From Coix lacryma-jobi var. lacryma-jobi (Eukaryota > Streptophyta > Magnoliopsida > Poales > Poaceae): a stretch of DNA of 64,000 nt. The notes below the pieces were generated by a model that saw only the letters and a list, made by a program, of their open reading frames with translations, was not told where the DNA came from and made no database searches. The stretch lies in contig CM019831.1 of NCBI GenBank assembly GCA_009763385.1, forward strand, positions 86,773,845 to 86,837,844, in the 5' to 3' direction. Shown here one piece after another: positions 1 to 9,754 of the stretch. The position numbers were made by a program, and so were the translations under genes. Numbering within the stretch: the stretch's first letter is position 1; each line of letters opens with the position of its first letter.

Positions 1-135
1 ACCAATGCAATTTATGAGAGACAAGTGGGTCATATAGCTATAACAAAGACTTAACCATTATATGAGTGGGCTGCAAGGTGGGCTGTAAGGATCCTTACAG
101 CCAGCAGTAGACTGTATTATTAAACTTGCTCTTAT
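1..135. repeat. MITE-like fragment with perfect palindrome
   Basis: AT-rich stretch containing a perfect 22-bp palindrome at 81-102 centred on GGATCC (arms GGCTGTAAGGA / TCCTTACAGCC). It is followed by a segment ending in attaaacttgctctta that resembles ends of grass miniature inverted-repeat elements. No target duplication is visible because the window starts inside it. The family assignment is a guess; the palindrome is directly visible. Confidence 0.3.
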
Positions 136-329
136 GGATAAAGAGAGGAAGGAGAGAGGATGAGGGAGCCTTTATGTACCTTTTGACATCTTCTTTTCAC
201 TCTAGCTCAAAGCAAAACACTAGATTAAAAAATTTGGGCAATTTCTATGGCAAAGCCTCCTCCCTACAAGTTGGAAGAAGAAGGCCCGTGGGGAAGAAGA
301 GGGGTGGCACATGTTGTTTTATATAGGTG
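136..329. other. Unassigned, no gene recognised
   Basis: Purine-rich stretch (gagaggaaggagagagga) and then mixed sequence leading into the CACTA subterminal repeats. A 66-codon open frame at 126-326 has no recognisable domain. It may be internal sequence of the CACTA element ending at 633. Confidence 0.4.
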
Positions 330-633
330 GTGATTAACCGCGGTGGGTGGCATGAGGTGCCCGCCACAGTTAATCTGAGGCCGGCGGTTTGACTTGCCCG
401 CTACGGTAAATGGATTAACTGCGGCGGGCACTTGTTATGCGCCTGCTGCAGTAAAGCCTGATTAACCGCAGCAGGCAAGTAAGGGAGCCTGCCACGGTTA
501 ATCTATTTACCGCGACAGGCACCCGGGTGGCTGGCCACATGGGCCAGTCGCCCAATTACCGCGGCGGGCAAACTGGGTGCCCGCCACGGACTTCAAAATC
601 CTGGTGTCTTGCATAATATTTTTTGTAGTAGTG
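330..633. mobile_element. CACTA DNA transposon, right end with subterminal repeats
   Basis: Repeated GC-rich units of the type ttaaccgcggcgggca / tgcccgccacggttaa occur in both orientations between about 330 and 590. The segment ends in ttttttgtagtagtg at 633, the reverse complement of the CACTACTACAAAAAA terminus typical of grass CACTA elements. Short subterminal repeats in both orientations are the binding-site signature of this superfamily. The left end and any transposase lie outside the window or are absent. The 3-bp duplication, if present, would be ccc at 634-636. Confidence 0.75.
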
Positions 634-642
634 CCCATGTTG

Positions 643-771
643 AGGCCAAAACTGGCAAACCCAGCAACCCAGATTTTGAGGCCCAAATCTGGAAACCATC
701 CACTCCGAGTTTTGAGGTCCAAACTCGGAAACCAGCCAACTCGAGTTTTGAGGCCCAAACTCGGAAACCGT
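643..771. repeat. Cluster of short palindromic repeats (left)
   Basis: Three to four units of about 45 bp, each with the small palindrome CCGAGTTTTGAGGCCCAAA followed by CTCGGAAACC. Each can form a hairpin (ccgagttt / aaactcgg). The cluster starts ten bases after the CACTA terminus. The same units recur in the opposite orientation at 1338-1517, so the two clusters form an imperfect inverted pair around about 570 bp. Confidence 0.7.
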
Positions 772-1337
772 TGAGGGTAGCTTTCTGGGGCTCAACTACC
801 GAACCAGTGTCATAGATGGAGTGTGATTCTCACACCCCGACCACCGACACCGATGTCCATACATGTCTAGCCTTTGCGCCGATCACAACTCCTTCGCCTT
901 CCTTCTTGACTTGGCTGATGGCACCCGCAACTCAATGTGAGCATGTGTCTGACCTCCCGCCAAGTGTCACGACACCATTGTCCTTCTCTCTGTAGATACA
1001 TGGGTATTTGCTGGATCTTAAGATGATGAGTGATTGTCAACTGGTATGATGCGCATGTTCTTTGGCTTGTGTTGTGCCGGTGTCGAGCTCAGAGACGGTG
1101 ATCGAATGCAAGGTGAAGGTCAAGTAGAGAAGTGTTGTGCCGATGGACCCGAAGCGGTGAAGGGCGGACGTGAGGCTTGGACTCATGGACCGGTGGCCTG
1201 AGGATCAGCTGTGGTGGCTGACAGCCTAGGACAGCGACAAGTGAAGACTTGCGGGTGGACGGGGTGCACGGACAGTGCATCCCTCTACGGCTTCGGTTTG
1301 CTGGTTGAGCCACAGAAAAACCACCGAGTGGACAGTT
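772..1337. other. Spacer between inverted palindrome clusters
   Basis: Mixed-composition sequence with no recognisable coding domain, RNA or terminus. It may be the interior of a small non-autonomous element whose ends carry the flanking palindrome clusters. I see nothing else to annotate. Confidence 0.4.
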
Positions 1338-1517
1338 TCCAGGTTTGGGCCTCAAAACCTGTGTGCTGCTGGTTTCCGAGTTTGGGCCACAAAACTCGGG
1401 CTGAGGGCGGTTTCCAGGTTTGGGCCTCAAAACCTGGGCGACTGCAGGTTTTTGAGTTTGGGCCACAAAACTCAGCCGATGGACGAAAGGTTTCTCGGTT
1501 TCATCCTCAAAACTAGG
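1338..1517. repeat. Cluster of short palindromic repeats (right, inverted)
   Basis: Four to five units of the form GGTTTCCGAGTTTGGGCC(A/T)CAAAACTCGG, the reverse complement of the cluster at 643-771. Spacing is about 45 bp and individual units vary (ccaggtttgggcctcaaaacctgg, gagtttgggccacaaaactc). Compensatory changes keep each small palindrome, suggesting the hairpin or dyad is the conserved part. Confidence 0.7.
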
Positions 1518-2099
1518 GGGAGGTTCAGGAAAAGGACGAATGGCAAGTGGCGGCACATGGCGGCATCCGGTGGGTCGCATTGAGGTGAAGCTACCTGATG
1601 TGCGGGCATGGCCGTCGGATCGACATCAACTTTGAGATGGACAGGAATACCCTTAGGGTTAGCCTGTCGCTCATGAGCAGTAGGGATAGAAGGGGAATAA
1701 TTGTATTAGGCTATATTAGGAGAGGCAACCCCTCCCTCCAAACTATCTCAGCCATTTCTATTTTCACTCTAGGGATTCTTGCTTCCCATTCCCTGCTATA
1801 GCTACTGAGATCCGCAGAGACGGCTTAATCATACCTCTGTGTATTTGGATTTTGCGGAAATGGGACCGGATTCCCGTTGTCTCCTCATGGGGATGAATTT
1901 CGATTGGCAATTGAGATTGTGATTCACGTTCTTGAGTTGTTCTTTGTGTTTTGCTTTTTGTCTCAATTTTACCGTCGCTCGATCTCCCTCTACGCTGCAT
2001 CTTTTTTCAATCCACTTGAATCAACTTGTTCTTTGATGTGAGGAGAACATTTCCACCGATTTAGAGTTAGATTCGAGCCATGATCTCTTAGGGGTAGCT
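1518..2099. other. Unassigned; leader-like sequence with a TATA-like motif
   Basis: No coding domain is seen. A TATA-like motif (ctatattagg, 1711) is followed by pyrimidine-rich leader-like sequence and thymine-rich stretches. It could be the U3/R part of the copia LTR that ends at 2827, or a separate promoter fragment. I could not find the inverted terminal match (tgaaggacc) that would mark the LTR start. Confidence 0.35.
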
Positions 2100-2827
2100 C
2101 ACTAACATCCTTGGAACTCCTCATACCAAGTCTAAGCCTTATAGCTTTTGATTTGGAGAAGATTGGGTTGAATTCGTGGAAGAACTATGCAGTTTCGGGA
2201 GCATCGGACGCTTAGCATGAGGGCATCAGACGTTGTGTTCATCACATCGGACGCGCCGTTGCCACGTGTCAGATTCTATGCTTTTAAAGGGGCATCAGAC
2301 GCTGACATCGGATGCTACAGTCCAGCCTCCGATGGTCATGCAGTGAGGTTTTGGAAACGTTCATTTTGCATCGGACGCAGCAGGAGCCTAGGCATCGGAC
2401 GCTCCGTTGTCATCGGACGCTCCGAGGCCTTAGCATCAGACGCTAAACATGCATTGTAGAAGCGTCCGATGGCTATGCAGTAAGGTTTTGTTTCTGCCTG
2501 GTTTGCATCGGACGCATCCGCCAGGATCACATCGGACGAAGGCCAGCGTCCGATGCTCTGAGTTCTACGCAGTTTCGGCCGCAGTTCGTTCGTCCGACTT
2601 CCGATTTTTTTTTTCAGGTTTTTGTGTTGGGTTTCTAGAGTTGTATAGTGTCTCGCTGTGCTTTTCAGAAGCATCCACCCTACATCTAGGGTTGTGGACA
2701 CTACCAAGCTCTAGGGTTTGCAGTCAGGGTTGATTTTTGGGACAGTAGTTATAAGTTTCTGAAAAGAAATTTAAAGCTCCCATTCACACCCTCTTTGGTC
2801 GCCTTTGGTAGCATTCTCGGTCCTTCA
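2100..2827 (+). repeat. Ty1-copia 5' LTR, 3' portion (start unresolved)
   Basis: The right boundary is supported: sequence ending ctcggtccttca at 2827 is followed two bases later by a TGGTATCAG primer-binding site and then a gag ORF. The left boundary is not resolved and the start given is only a minimum. The segment includes the ATCGGACGC repeat array and a run of pyrimidine tracts before the LTR end. The matching 3' LTR is not in the window because the element is cut at 14653. Confidence 0.55.
2200..2592. repeat. Array of GCATCGGACGC motifs, both orientations
   Basis: About 15 copies of GCATCGGACGC or close variants (gcatcagacgct, acatcggatgct) and several in reverse orientation (gcgtccgatggc, gcgtccgatgct) lie within about 390 bp. 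Spacing is irregular, 15-40 bp, so it is not a simple tandem repeat. It sits in the presumed LTR just upstream of the copia PBS. A cluster of short identical sites in an LTR suggests protein-binding sites, but no factor can be named from the sequence. Confidence 0.75.
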
Positions 2828-2829
2828 AT

Positions 2830-2841
2830 TGGTATCAGTGT
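2830..2841 (+). other. Copia primer-binding site
   Basis: TGGTATCAGTGT directly after the LTR end matches the start of the usual initiator-tRNA-Met complementary PBS (TGGTATCAGAGC) with changes near its 3' end. Confidence 0.7.
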
Positions 2842-2890
2842 TGGTTAAGGATCTTCTACCTTAGCTGGTTCTAGATCCACATAAGGCGAC

Positions 2891-3431
2891 ATGGATCGCG
2901 GCATGGGCAAACCACCGTTTTTCTATGGGACGAACTATGCATATTGAAAGATACGCATGTCAGCCTATCTTCAAAGCATGGGTGCTTCGATTTGGGATAT
3001 TTGCAACTCTGCTGATTACGTGGTCTTGGCTGCTCGTGTGACTCAATAGCAGATCGATGAGCAAAATGCCAATAGCCAAGCCCGTAATGCTCTTTTCACC
3101 TGTTCGAGCATGTCTGAGTTTGATCGTGTCTTTCACCTCACCACGGCTTGGGAGACTTGGGCGACTCTCATGTGTTTTCATGAGGGAACCACTCAAGTCA
3201 AAACCCGTCTCTATGAGTCGCACAAGCGTGAGTATGAGAACTTCCGACAGATGCCTGGCGAGAGCATAGAAAGTTTATTCACTCGCTTTCAGGTGATTGT
3301 CAATAGGATGAGAGCTACCAGAGAACTGTTGCCTTACGACGATCATGAGAAGGCTCTCAAGCTTCTTCACACTCTCGATCGGTCGGTGTGGGACTCAAAA
3401 GTTTAGGCGATCATCGAATCATCTAACTATG
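2891..3431 (+). pseudogene. gag: Ty1-copia gag, N-terminal part (SIRE/Maximus-like)
   Basis: Start at 2891 opens with MDRGMGKPPFFYGTNYAY, the usual start of long copia Gag proteins (DUF4219/UBN2 region). It continues with FHLTTAWETWATL and ESIESLFTRFQVIVN, typical of the UBN2 capsid domain. Three in-frame stops break it: TGA at 2945 (where Trp is expected), TAG at 3047 (likely from CAG) and TAG at 3404. At 3432 it is interrupted by the gypsy element; the same reading frame resumes at 12466 after the duplicated CTATG. The capsid half is here and the zinc-knuckle half is 9 kb away. Non-functional as read, and too many stops for sequence error alone. Confidence 0.85.
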
Positions 3432-4769
3432 TGTTGGCACAAATTGCGTCGCACCGTGCCTCACACACAGCAAGCCGAAAAGCGTAGGTTCAATTGGGTG
3501 CCCGGACGGTTTGAAATCCAGAGACGTGCCAGTCGGCTTGACCTAAAAGCCAACAAGGGATAAAACTGTGAGAATAAAACTAGAACATGTCGGATGAGAC
3601 CAGACAGTTCCATATTTACGGCTCTGAAGCAACTCATAACGACATATAGCTATAGAAGCTATCTGTCAACAAGTTTTAAAGATCATTCGGCTAACTCCAA
3701 ACACAAGCATATGTAAATAATTAGTTGCCGAATGTACATTCATAAAAGACATGATTGAACAAAAGATAAATTATAAAATAATGTATAACCAAGCTCGGCA
3801 AACCAGACGAATTGGGGTCCATGAAGAAGGAACATGCAAACCAAAAACGATTAAACTAATCTAAAACATGCATCTGCCGCACGATACCTAGTTTTATCAA
3901 AGCCTAAGCATGATTGATATGTATGAACCCGCAACACGTAACAATCTAGATTAGAAATTAATTCGGCCATCATGGTTGTTCAATTATCGGAAGAAACAAG
4001 TAAAAACTTGTAAAGCAAGGCCGAAGAAAAATCAATCTAGATTGGGCAAAAGAGTGTTGTAAAACTTAATTAAATAAGTCATGCAACACATGGTAACTTA
4101 ATGAATCTACTAGATTTTGCCAAATCTAATAGAGCCGATAACTATCTTGCTTTTGCTAAACGTATCAATAAACGCCTGCCGCACGGTATTTATTCATAAG
4201 CAAAGCACAAGCAAAGACTTCTTGATCATTAGCAAAGGTCCGCCGCACGACCATTGCAAACAAAAAAGACTACTTGCATCACATCTAAATCCACCGCATG
4301 ATACTAGACATGATAACAAGGTTGTCGGGACTTACAGAGGTCGACGGATCGATGATTCCACTCGAAGAACTCGACGACATGACAAAGGACTCGAAGATGG
4401 CATGGGGCCGATTTGCATAGATGTGGTTGTGAACAGTTTTACAATGGCCGGGGGTTTGTATTTATACTCTGGGCGATAAATGAGTCCTAAGAGATTACGA
4501 TTTACACTATAAAACTTGGAAAATACGAGTCTTATTCCTATTTTCCTCCCGATGCTTTCCATTGTCCCGTGTCTTCTCGTGCAAGCCGGCTTCACTTGCC
4601 ATATTTGCTTCCCGAATAGAATCATCACCTTGCAAGATAGCCGACCGTATAGACACTTCCGAAACCCCGAGAACTAACCGACCGCTTGGTCGTCTACCGA
4701 ATGCCCTTCTCATTGCCGGCTGGGTCCACTTGTCATCTTTCTTATGCGTGCGAAATTCTAGTGTTAACA
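3432..4769 (-). repeat. 3' LTR of the nested gypsy element
   Basis: 1,338 bp, begins TGTTGGCACAAATTGCG and ends CTAGTGTTAACA; matches 11122-12460 over its whole length with scattered substitutions. Open frames inside it (for example 4117-4479) appear equally in the other LTR and have no recognisable domain. Confidence 0.92.
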
Positions 4770-4787
4770 CATGCCCCCTAATTTTGG
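4770..4787 (-). other. Polypurine tract of the nested gypsy element
   Basis: On the minus strand the sequence AAAATTAGGGGGCATG immediately precedes the 3' LTR, the expected position and composition of the plus-strand primer. Confidence 0.65.
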
Positions 4788-4931
4788 GATAAATGTTTAT
4801 TCCAAAATTCCTTTCTCCTGTATTCAATCATAGCTCTGATCTTGGCATCTCTAGCACTTCCAGGAGGAGGTTGCTCTCTTCTATTTTATTTCAAAATGAA
4901 GCAACCGTTCTTATTTTGTTACCTTTGTTCA

Positions 4932-5468
4932 GGAGGGTCGGTGATGATCTCCCTGAGGACTTGACGCAACAGATCATAGATCTTCATCTTGATTTAGAAG
5001 AGAAGAATCAAGAGATTTCTCAAGTTTCTCGGGAGCGTGACATCGCTCGGAATCGGGCCGCCGGTGAATATTTTTTCATCATTTCTGTCTTTGTTTTCCC
5101 CCTCTTGCCTTTACTTACTCTTCTCCCTTTCAGCTCTGGAGGCCAAGCTTCATGCTCTTGAAGCTGCTATCGCCAATCTCGCCATTACGGCCAATGCACC
5201 GGGTACGACGTCCCTGAGGCTGGTGAACGAAGTCAACCGAATCCTCCCCGATATCTCCAGAGCTGGTATGGGATACGGCGTGGTGCTTGCTTTCAACGCT
5301 GTACGGATCCATTCCGGCGCCGATTACCGTGATTTTGATGTTAGTGAGCGGGGACTAGAGTATAGGGTAGCACACTCTGTAGATGATATGAAGGAAGCTG
5401 GAACAGATCTGGCTGATTTCTTCGACCATGATCTCCCGATTAGGCAGAGGACAGGATGGACGAACTGA
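4932..5468 (+). CDS. Antisense gene module 1 (coiled-coil, two exons, 3' part)
   Basis: Plus-strand gene opposite to the host element's gag. A likely acceptor (tttgttcag) precedes an exon reading RVGDDLPEDLTQQIIDLHL and a charged coiled-coil segment. A canonical 70-bp intron (GT at 5064, AG at 5133) then joins in phase 1 to an exon continuing ALEAKLHALEAAIANLA and ending at TGA 5466-5468. A polyadenylation-like AATAAA lies at 5502. Upstream exons are not resolved. Its position between pol and the 3' LTR, on the opposite strand, matches the additional ORFs of Tat-lineage elements (some with a Transposase_28-type domain). Domain membership is inferred from position and style, not recognised by sequence. 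Role unknown. Confidence 0.65.
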
Positions 5469-6069
5469 TCTTTATTGTAATCTTGTATCCTCCTTTTTGT
5501 AAATAAAAAGTCTTTCTGTTTGATCCCTAAAACCAACTTGTGACTGATCCTTCGAGATCAATGCGTACTCTGCTTTGCGCATTAGTCACTGACTTTTATT
5601 TTTGCTTTAACGGCGATGTTTATCACATCGGCTATTACTGACAATCATGTCAATCATCTCTGTCCCGTAAGTGGTTGCTATAACCTTTAAGGGATTTACC
5701 ATTTTCAATTTCTTTGAATACTTCTCCATTAAAGCTTCATTGCCTGGAATAAAATATAGTCTTTCCCAATTCGAGGACCATCTGCCAGACTTCCTTTCTT
5801 CGGCGTCAATCGGTAATATGAGTTTCCAGACAATCAACCAAACCTGAGCCCCTTGTGTAGTAACAATCCTTAGTCGAATTCATCGGTTTCCCGATTCCAG
5901 AGTCATGATCTCCTCAAACCAGCAAAAATCTGGCCTGGCCCAACAACGGCCCATAAATCGCTAAAACGCTACTTCAATGCTCGGCTTCCCTATGTGCAAG
6001 TCACGGTTCCATAAATATGACCCTACGCAGGCCATCACCCTCAACTTCCAATTGAACTCCACTTCTCAG
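5469..6069. other. Intergenic region between antisense modules
   Basis: Contains the AATAAA at 5502 and one copy of a small dyad motif (ggcgatgtttatcacatcggctat near 5612). An open minus-strand frame at 5607-5837 has protein-like composition but no domain I recognise; it is on the element's coding strand, so a decayed pol remnant cannot be excluded. Confidence 0.4.
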
Positions 6070-6933
6070 CTCTTAGCTCAAACCAGAGAGAATGAATCCT
6101 CGCCTGCATTTTCAGCAATGGCAGGCAATGGTGACCATAGCAAACGCTCTACTAGAGATGAAGCGGAAAGAAGCCAAGTACCAACTTGTCACCGTTATGG
6201 GTAAAAATTGGTCCTTTGCCCCCTTGCGGTAGCTTTCTTGTTCATCCATTCCTCATTTAGTATTCACTTTCCTTCCAGGATGAGGGCTTTCTCCAGCCAC
6301 ACCCGGACCCTTTTTCCAGAAACGGCAGTTCTAATGGCTTCTCCCAACCCCTTTTTTGAGTCAGCAGACCCCTCTAAATCTGATGACTTGCCTCAGTATA
6401 CCTGTCCAGACGCTCTTTGGTACCGCAAGGAGAGGGATAAAGCCCAGAAGGTGTTGGAAGATGCATCTAAGAAGTACGGCATCGAGGAAAACGAATGGGA
6501 GGACCAACGGAAGCAGCTTTGTAATGCTATTACAGGTTAGCGAAATCTTTGCCCAACTTTCCTTCTTCCGATTGAGCTCGCTTGCCTGACACATCTTTTC
6601 TCACTGCTAGCTCTTTCTGCAGAAAATGACCGTCTGAGGGCGGCAGCGAACAGAGTTGCCGATAAGGTGAATGCCCATGGGAACTCAGCTGAGGCGCGTC
6701 TTGATGCTACGGATGGCCGCATAGATCAGGCCATCATCCAAGGTGTGCACCTTGGTGTCTCTCTTGGGCTAGCAGCAATGAGCTCTTGGACCGACGAGGA
6801 TTAGTCCTTTCTACCAGTTGGCTTTGCAGGCGGATGCCTAGATGAAATCGAAGGTATCGAAGTTTATGATGATCATGCCGCTGCTCTCGCCGAAGTCACC
6901 AATCCACAGTCCGTTCTGAATAGATTGTTCTAG
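6070..6933 (+). pseudogene. Antisense gene module 2 (coiled-coil, spliced, frame-damaged)
   Basis: An upstream exon with WQAMVTIANALLEMKRKEAK ends near a GTAAAA donor (about 6201). The next exon follows TTCCTTCCAG (6279) and reads DEGFLQPHPDPFSRNGSSNG until a frame break at a T-run near 6351, then continues in another frame (SDDLPQYTCPDALWYRKERD) to 6537. An intron from GTTAGC to TTTCTGCAG (about 6623) leads to the last exon (ENDRLRAAANRVADKVNAHG), which meets TAG at 6802. The same frame stays open to TAG at 6931, so the first stop may be a mutation. AATAAA at 6966. Its exon layout resembles module 1, suggesting two related or duplicated antisense genes. Function not recognised. Confidence 0.55.
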
Positions 6934-7646
6934 GAATAGTTTGTACTAGGACGGATCTGCAAATGAATAAACAAAGCTATTTTTCTTTGAATGATGTCTT
7001 ATTTGCATTTCCTGATTATCTCAGTGGCATCTCTGATTGCAACATTTCTTCAGAAAAACACTTGTCGAACGTATGACGTCATCTTAGCCAACTAGATCTT
7101 GTTTCAACATGTCATATCACTCGGCATCTTATTTACTGCACTTCAGCTTTCTCTCCTCCCGATAAACCTGCTAACTTGAAAATGCTAGGGTCACAAGGGT
7201 CATGAACATTTTTGTACTAAAGGCGATATAAACAATATCGGCTATATTTTCAAACTCTTGGAGCATTTTTCTGCTAAAGGCGAAGCTTTACATCGGCTAT
7301 ACAAATACTCTTGAATCCACTCAGGTACCGACTATCTCATCATATTAAATTCAAAACTATAAAGCATTCGACATTAATCAAGCAGTGCCGAAGCTTGGTA
7401 CATGAGCGATATACATATGAACAAGAATTCCCCCGTAGCCGAATACCTCATTTCTGAGTCCAATGTCCTTCGGCTAAAGTAAGCTATCACCTCATATTTT
7501 CCCTCAAATTTTTATATAAGGGCCAATCCTATTTTAGGCTATCGGCCGTCACGTACAACTTGAAAGACTTACCAAGCTGTGGAGGTACCAACACTTGTGG
7601 TGCCTTCCTGTATTCTTTAATCCCATCAAAAGCTTTCTGTTGCACG
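6934..7646. other. Non-coding region where pol would be expected
   Basis: AT-rich, no reverse transcriptase, RNase H or integrase motif on either strand. Contains two more copies of the small dyad (ggcgatataaacaatatcggctat near 7222; ggcgaagctttacatcggctat near 7279). This is the site of the missing pol segment in the non-autonomous element. Confidence 0.65.
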
Positions 7647-9739
7647 TCAGTCCATACGAACTTCTTGATCTTCCTTGACCTTCAGTAACGGAGGAAAAGG
7701 TAAAATTCTTTCAAAAGGTTTATCAATTTCAACCTGCACTCTGGATCCAAATTTGCACTGACACATATCGGTCTTGTTTTTGGCTTCATTATCAATAGTT
7801 ACCTCTTCTAACTCATCAACCGATATGAAACCTCGTCCTAATCCTCCTCCGTTACCATCAATTGGATTATTCAAAAATTGCTCTGAGAGCCGATCGCTTG
7901 AATCAGCTGTTGGTCTTTGTAAAAAACATTCACATGACCTACTTCCCAAACTCTTCCAGAGAAGCACTCGACACCATCATATTCCCAATAGATGGGTTCT
8001 GCAGTAGCAACACTCACTAAATCATCAGCATGGACAATTTCGACGTCATCTCTGATCCACTGGACGAGGACTTGATGCATAGTTGACGGAACACAACAGT
8101 TTGCATGTATCCAATCCCTTCCTAAAAGCAAACTATATGCCCCCTTGCCATCGATGATGAAGAAGGTAGTAATCAGGGTTTTTGACCCGATCATCAATTC
8201 AACATGAACTGCTCCTCGAGTATCAGAAGAATGGCCAGCAAAGTCCCTCCACACCAAGTCAGTCTTCAATAAATCTTCACTTGTCATCCCAAGTTTCCTG
8301 AAGGTAGTATATGGCATAATATTTTTGGCAGCTCCTCCATCAATAAACATTTTGGTTAGTGGCTTGCCATTAACATACCCCCTCATATAAAGTGGCTTCA
8401 AATGTCTATGCTTAGCCGGTTTATCAAAAACTGCCCGTTGAGCCGAAACGAGCTGAGCCATCAGATCATGGAATTCGTCTTCGTCAAAATCCGAATATAC
8501 TTCTTCTTGGACGTGTTGATCTCCGGGAGCTATGAATTCTGATGGGAGAAAGAATGTCATGCACGCATCAGCCGAACGATCATCTTCATCAGGCCTTTCC
8601 TTAGGACGCCAAACTTGTTTTGTTTTGGTGCCTGTTTGCGCTAACTCTCTGTTCCTTAGGCACTGCACTCTCCTTTTCTGGCTCTTCCTCAATCCTGGTG
8701 GACACCACTGTCCTTTCTGCCAAATATATTCACGGTACTTTTCTTCTTCAGTGCGGGCCCATCTTTGATCGGCAAAACTTCTCCCTTGCCGATTCCCGGA
8801 ATCACCTATTTTTAAGCGCCGATCGTCCTCAGGGATTCGCATCCCAAGCCTTTCATGGACCGAACGGCGGTTGACTTGAGATTGCCTGTATTCAGAATAT
8901 TGATCATTGCACTCAGGGCAATTGTTTTTAACAGGCAGTTTCAAGCCTTCATTCCAACAATATTTGAAGAATGAACACTCCCAATGAGACTGTTCTTGCT
9001 CCCTCATATATTCTTGTTCCTCTCGGTACATCTCCTCCTCGTACCTCTGTTGCTTTTCTATGAATTTTCGTTCCTCATAAAACCTCTGCTTCTGGTACCA
9101 CTCCTGCTCCCGACGCCATTTGATTAACAAAATACGTGTCGTGACTCTGGGCCTGGAAGCTTCACCCCTTTCAGTTTGGCTATTCTGGAAACGATCTCGT
9201 TGCCGAAATTCTTCATTTGTGATTTGCCGATTGGGGTCAACAGTACCGACCTTTCTAGCTCTATCAGAGGTTAACACCTTCATCTTGCTCTTGCCCATAG
9301 GGTCATCTGTATTGACCATGTTAATAGAGAAAGACACGGTATTCTGTCCAAAAGGGCTACCATCAATTTTCATCTTTCCGTTGAACTTTAAATGCCCTTC
9401 CTGGATAGCCTTTTGGATCTGTACTCTGAACACTCGGCAATCATTTATAGAGTGAGATCTAGTATTATGGAAACCACAATATTTTTTGTCTTTCACCCCT
9501 TCAGGGTGCAACATGGGATGGCCTTTTGGCAACTTGATGCGTCCTTCCTTCAATAACAACTCAAATAGCTTATCTGATTTGGAAACATCAAAATTGTAGG
9601 TACCTTTTTGTTGCCTCAACCATCGTTGATTGACATGGGTCGGCTCTTTAGTCCAAACCAGCTCTGCTGCAGCTATCTCATCTTCATCATCATACTCTGC
9701 TGCTTCTTCTAAGAAAGCTTGATACATCTCGCTAGCCAC
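7647..9739 (-). pseudogene. Gypsy nucleocapsid-protease region
   Basis: Minus-strand frame starting at 9739 and open to 7871; a shift near 7895 moves the reading into the frame open to 7647. It carries a zinc-binding-like segment (YCGFHNTRSHSINDCRVF), a long basic and glutamine-rich spacer, and a retropepsin domain with catalytic FIDGGAAKNIMP (Asp-Gly-Gly-Ala instead of the usual Asp-Ser/Thr-Gly-Ala) and the flap-side LLLGRDWIHAN. It stops before any reverse transcriptase motif. It is in the same frame as the upstream gag, separated by one TAG and a few codons, so the two were probably one polyprotein or are linked by stop readthrough. Confidence 0.8.
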
Positions 9740-9754
9740 ATCACCATTCTGGAA

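Noticed and set aside
1089..1580. Minus-strand 163-codon ORF over the right palindrome cluster
   Set aside because: Its repeats are translations of the 45-bp palindrome units; no domain and no start context.
4117..4479. 120-codon ORF in the gypsy LTR, repeated at 11808
   Set aside because: Duplicated only because LTRs are; frames diverge, no domain, and located in U3-like DNA.
5607..5837. Minus-strand 76-codon frame between antisense modules
   Set aside because: Protein-like in composition but no recognisable motif and no intact flanks; left as unassigned.
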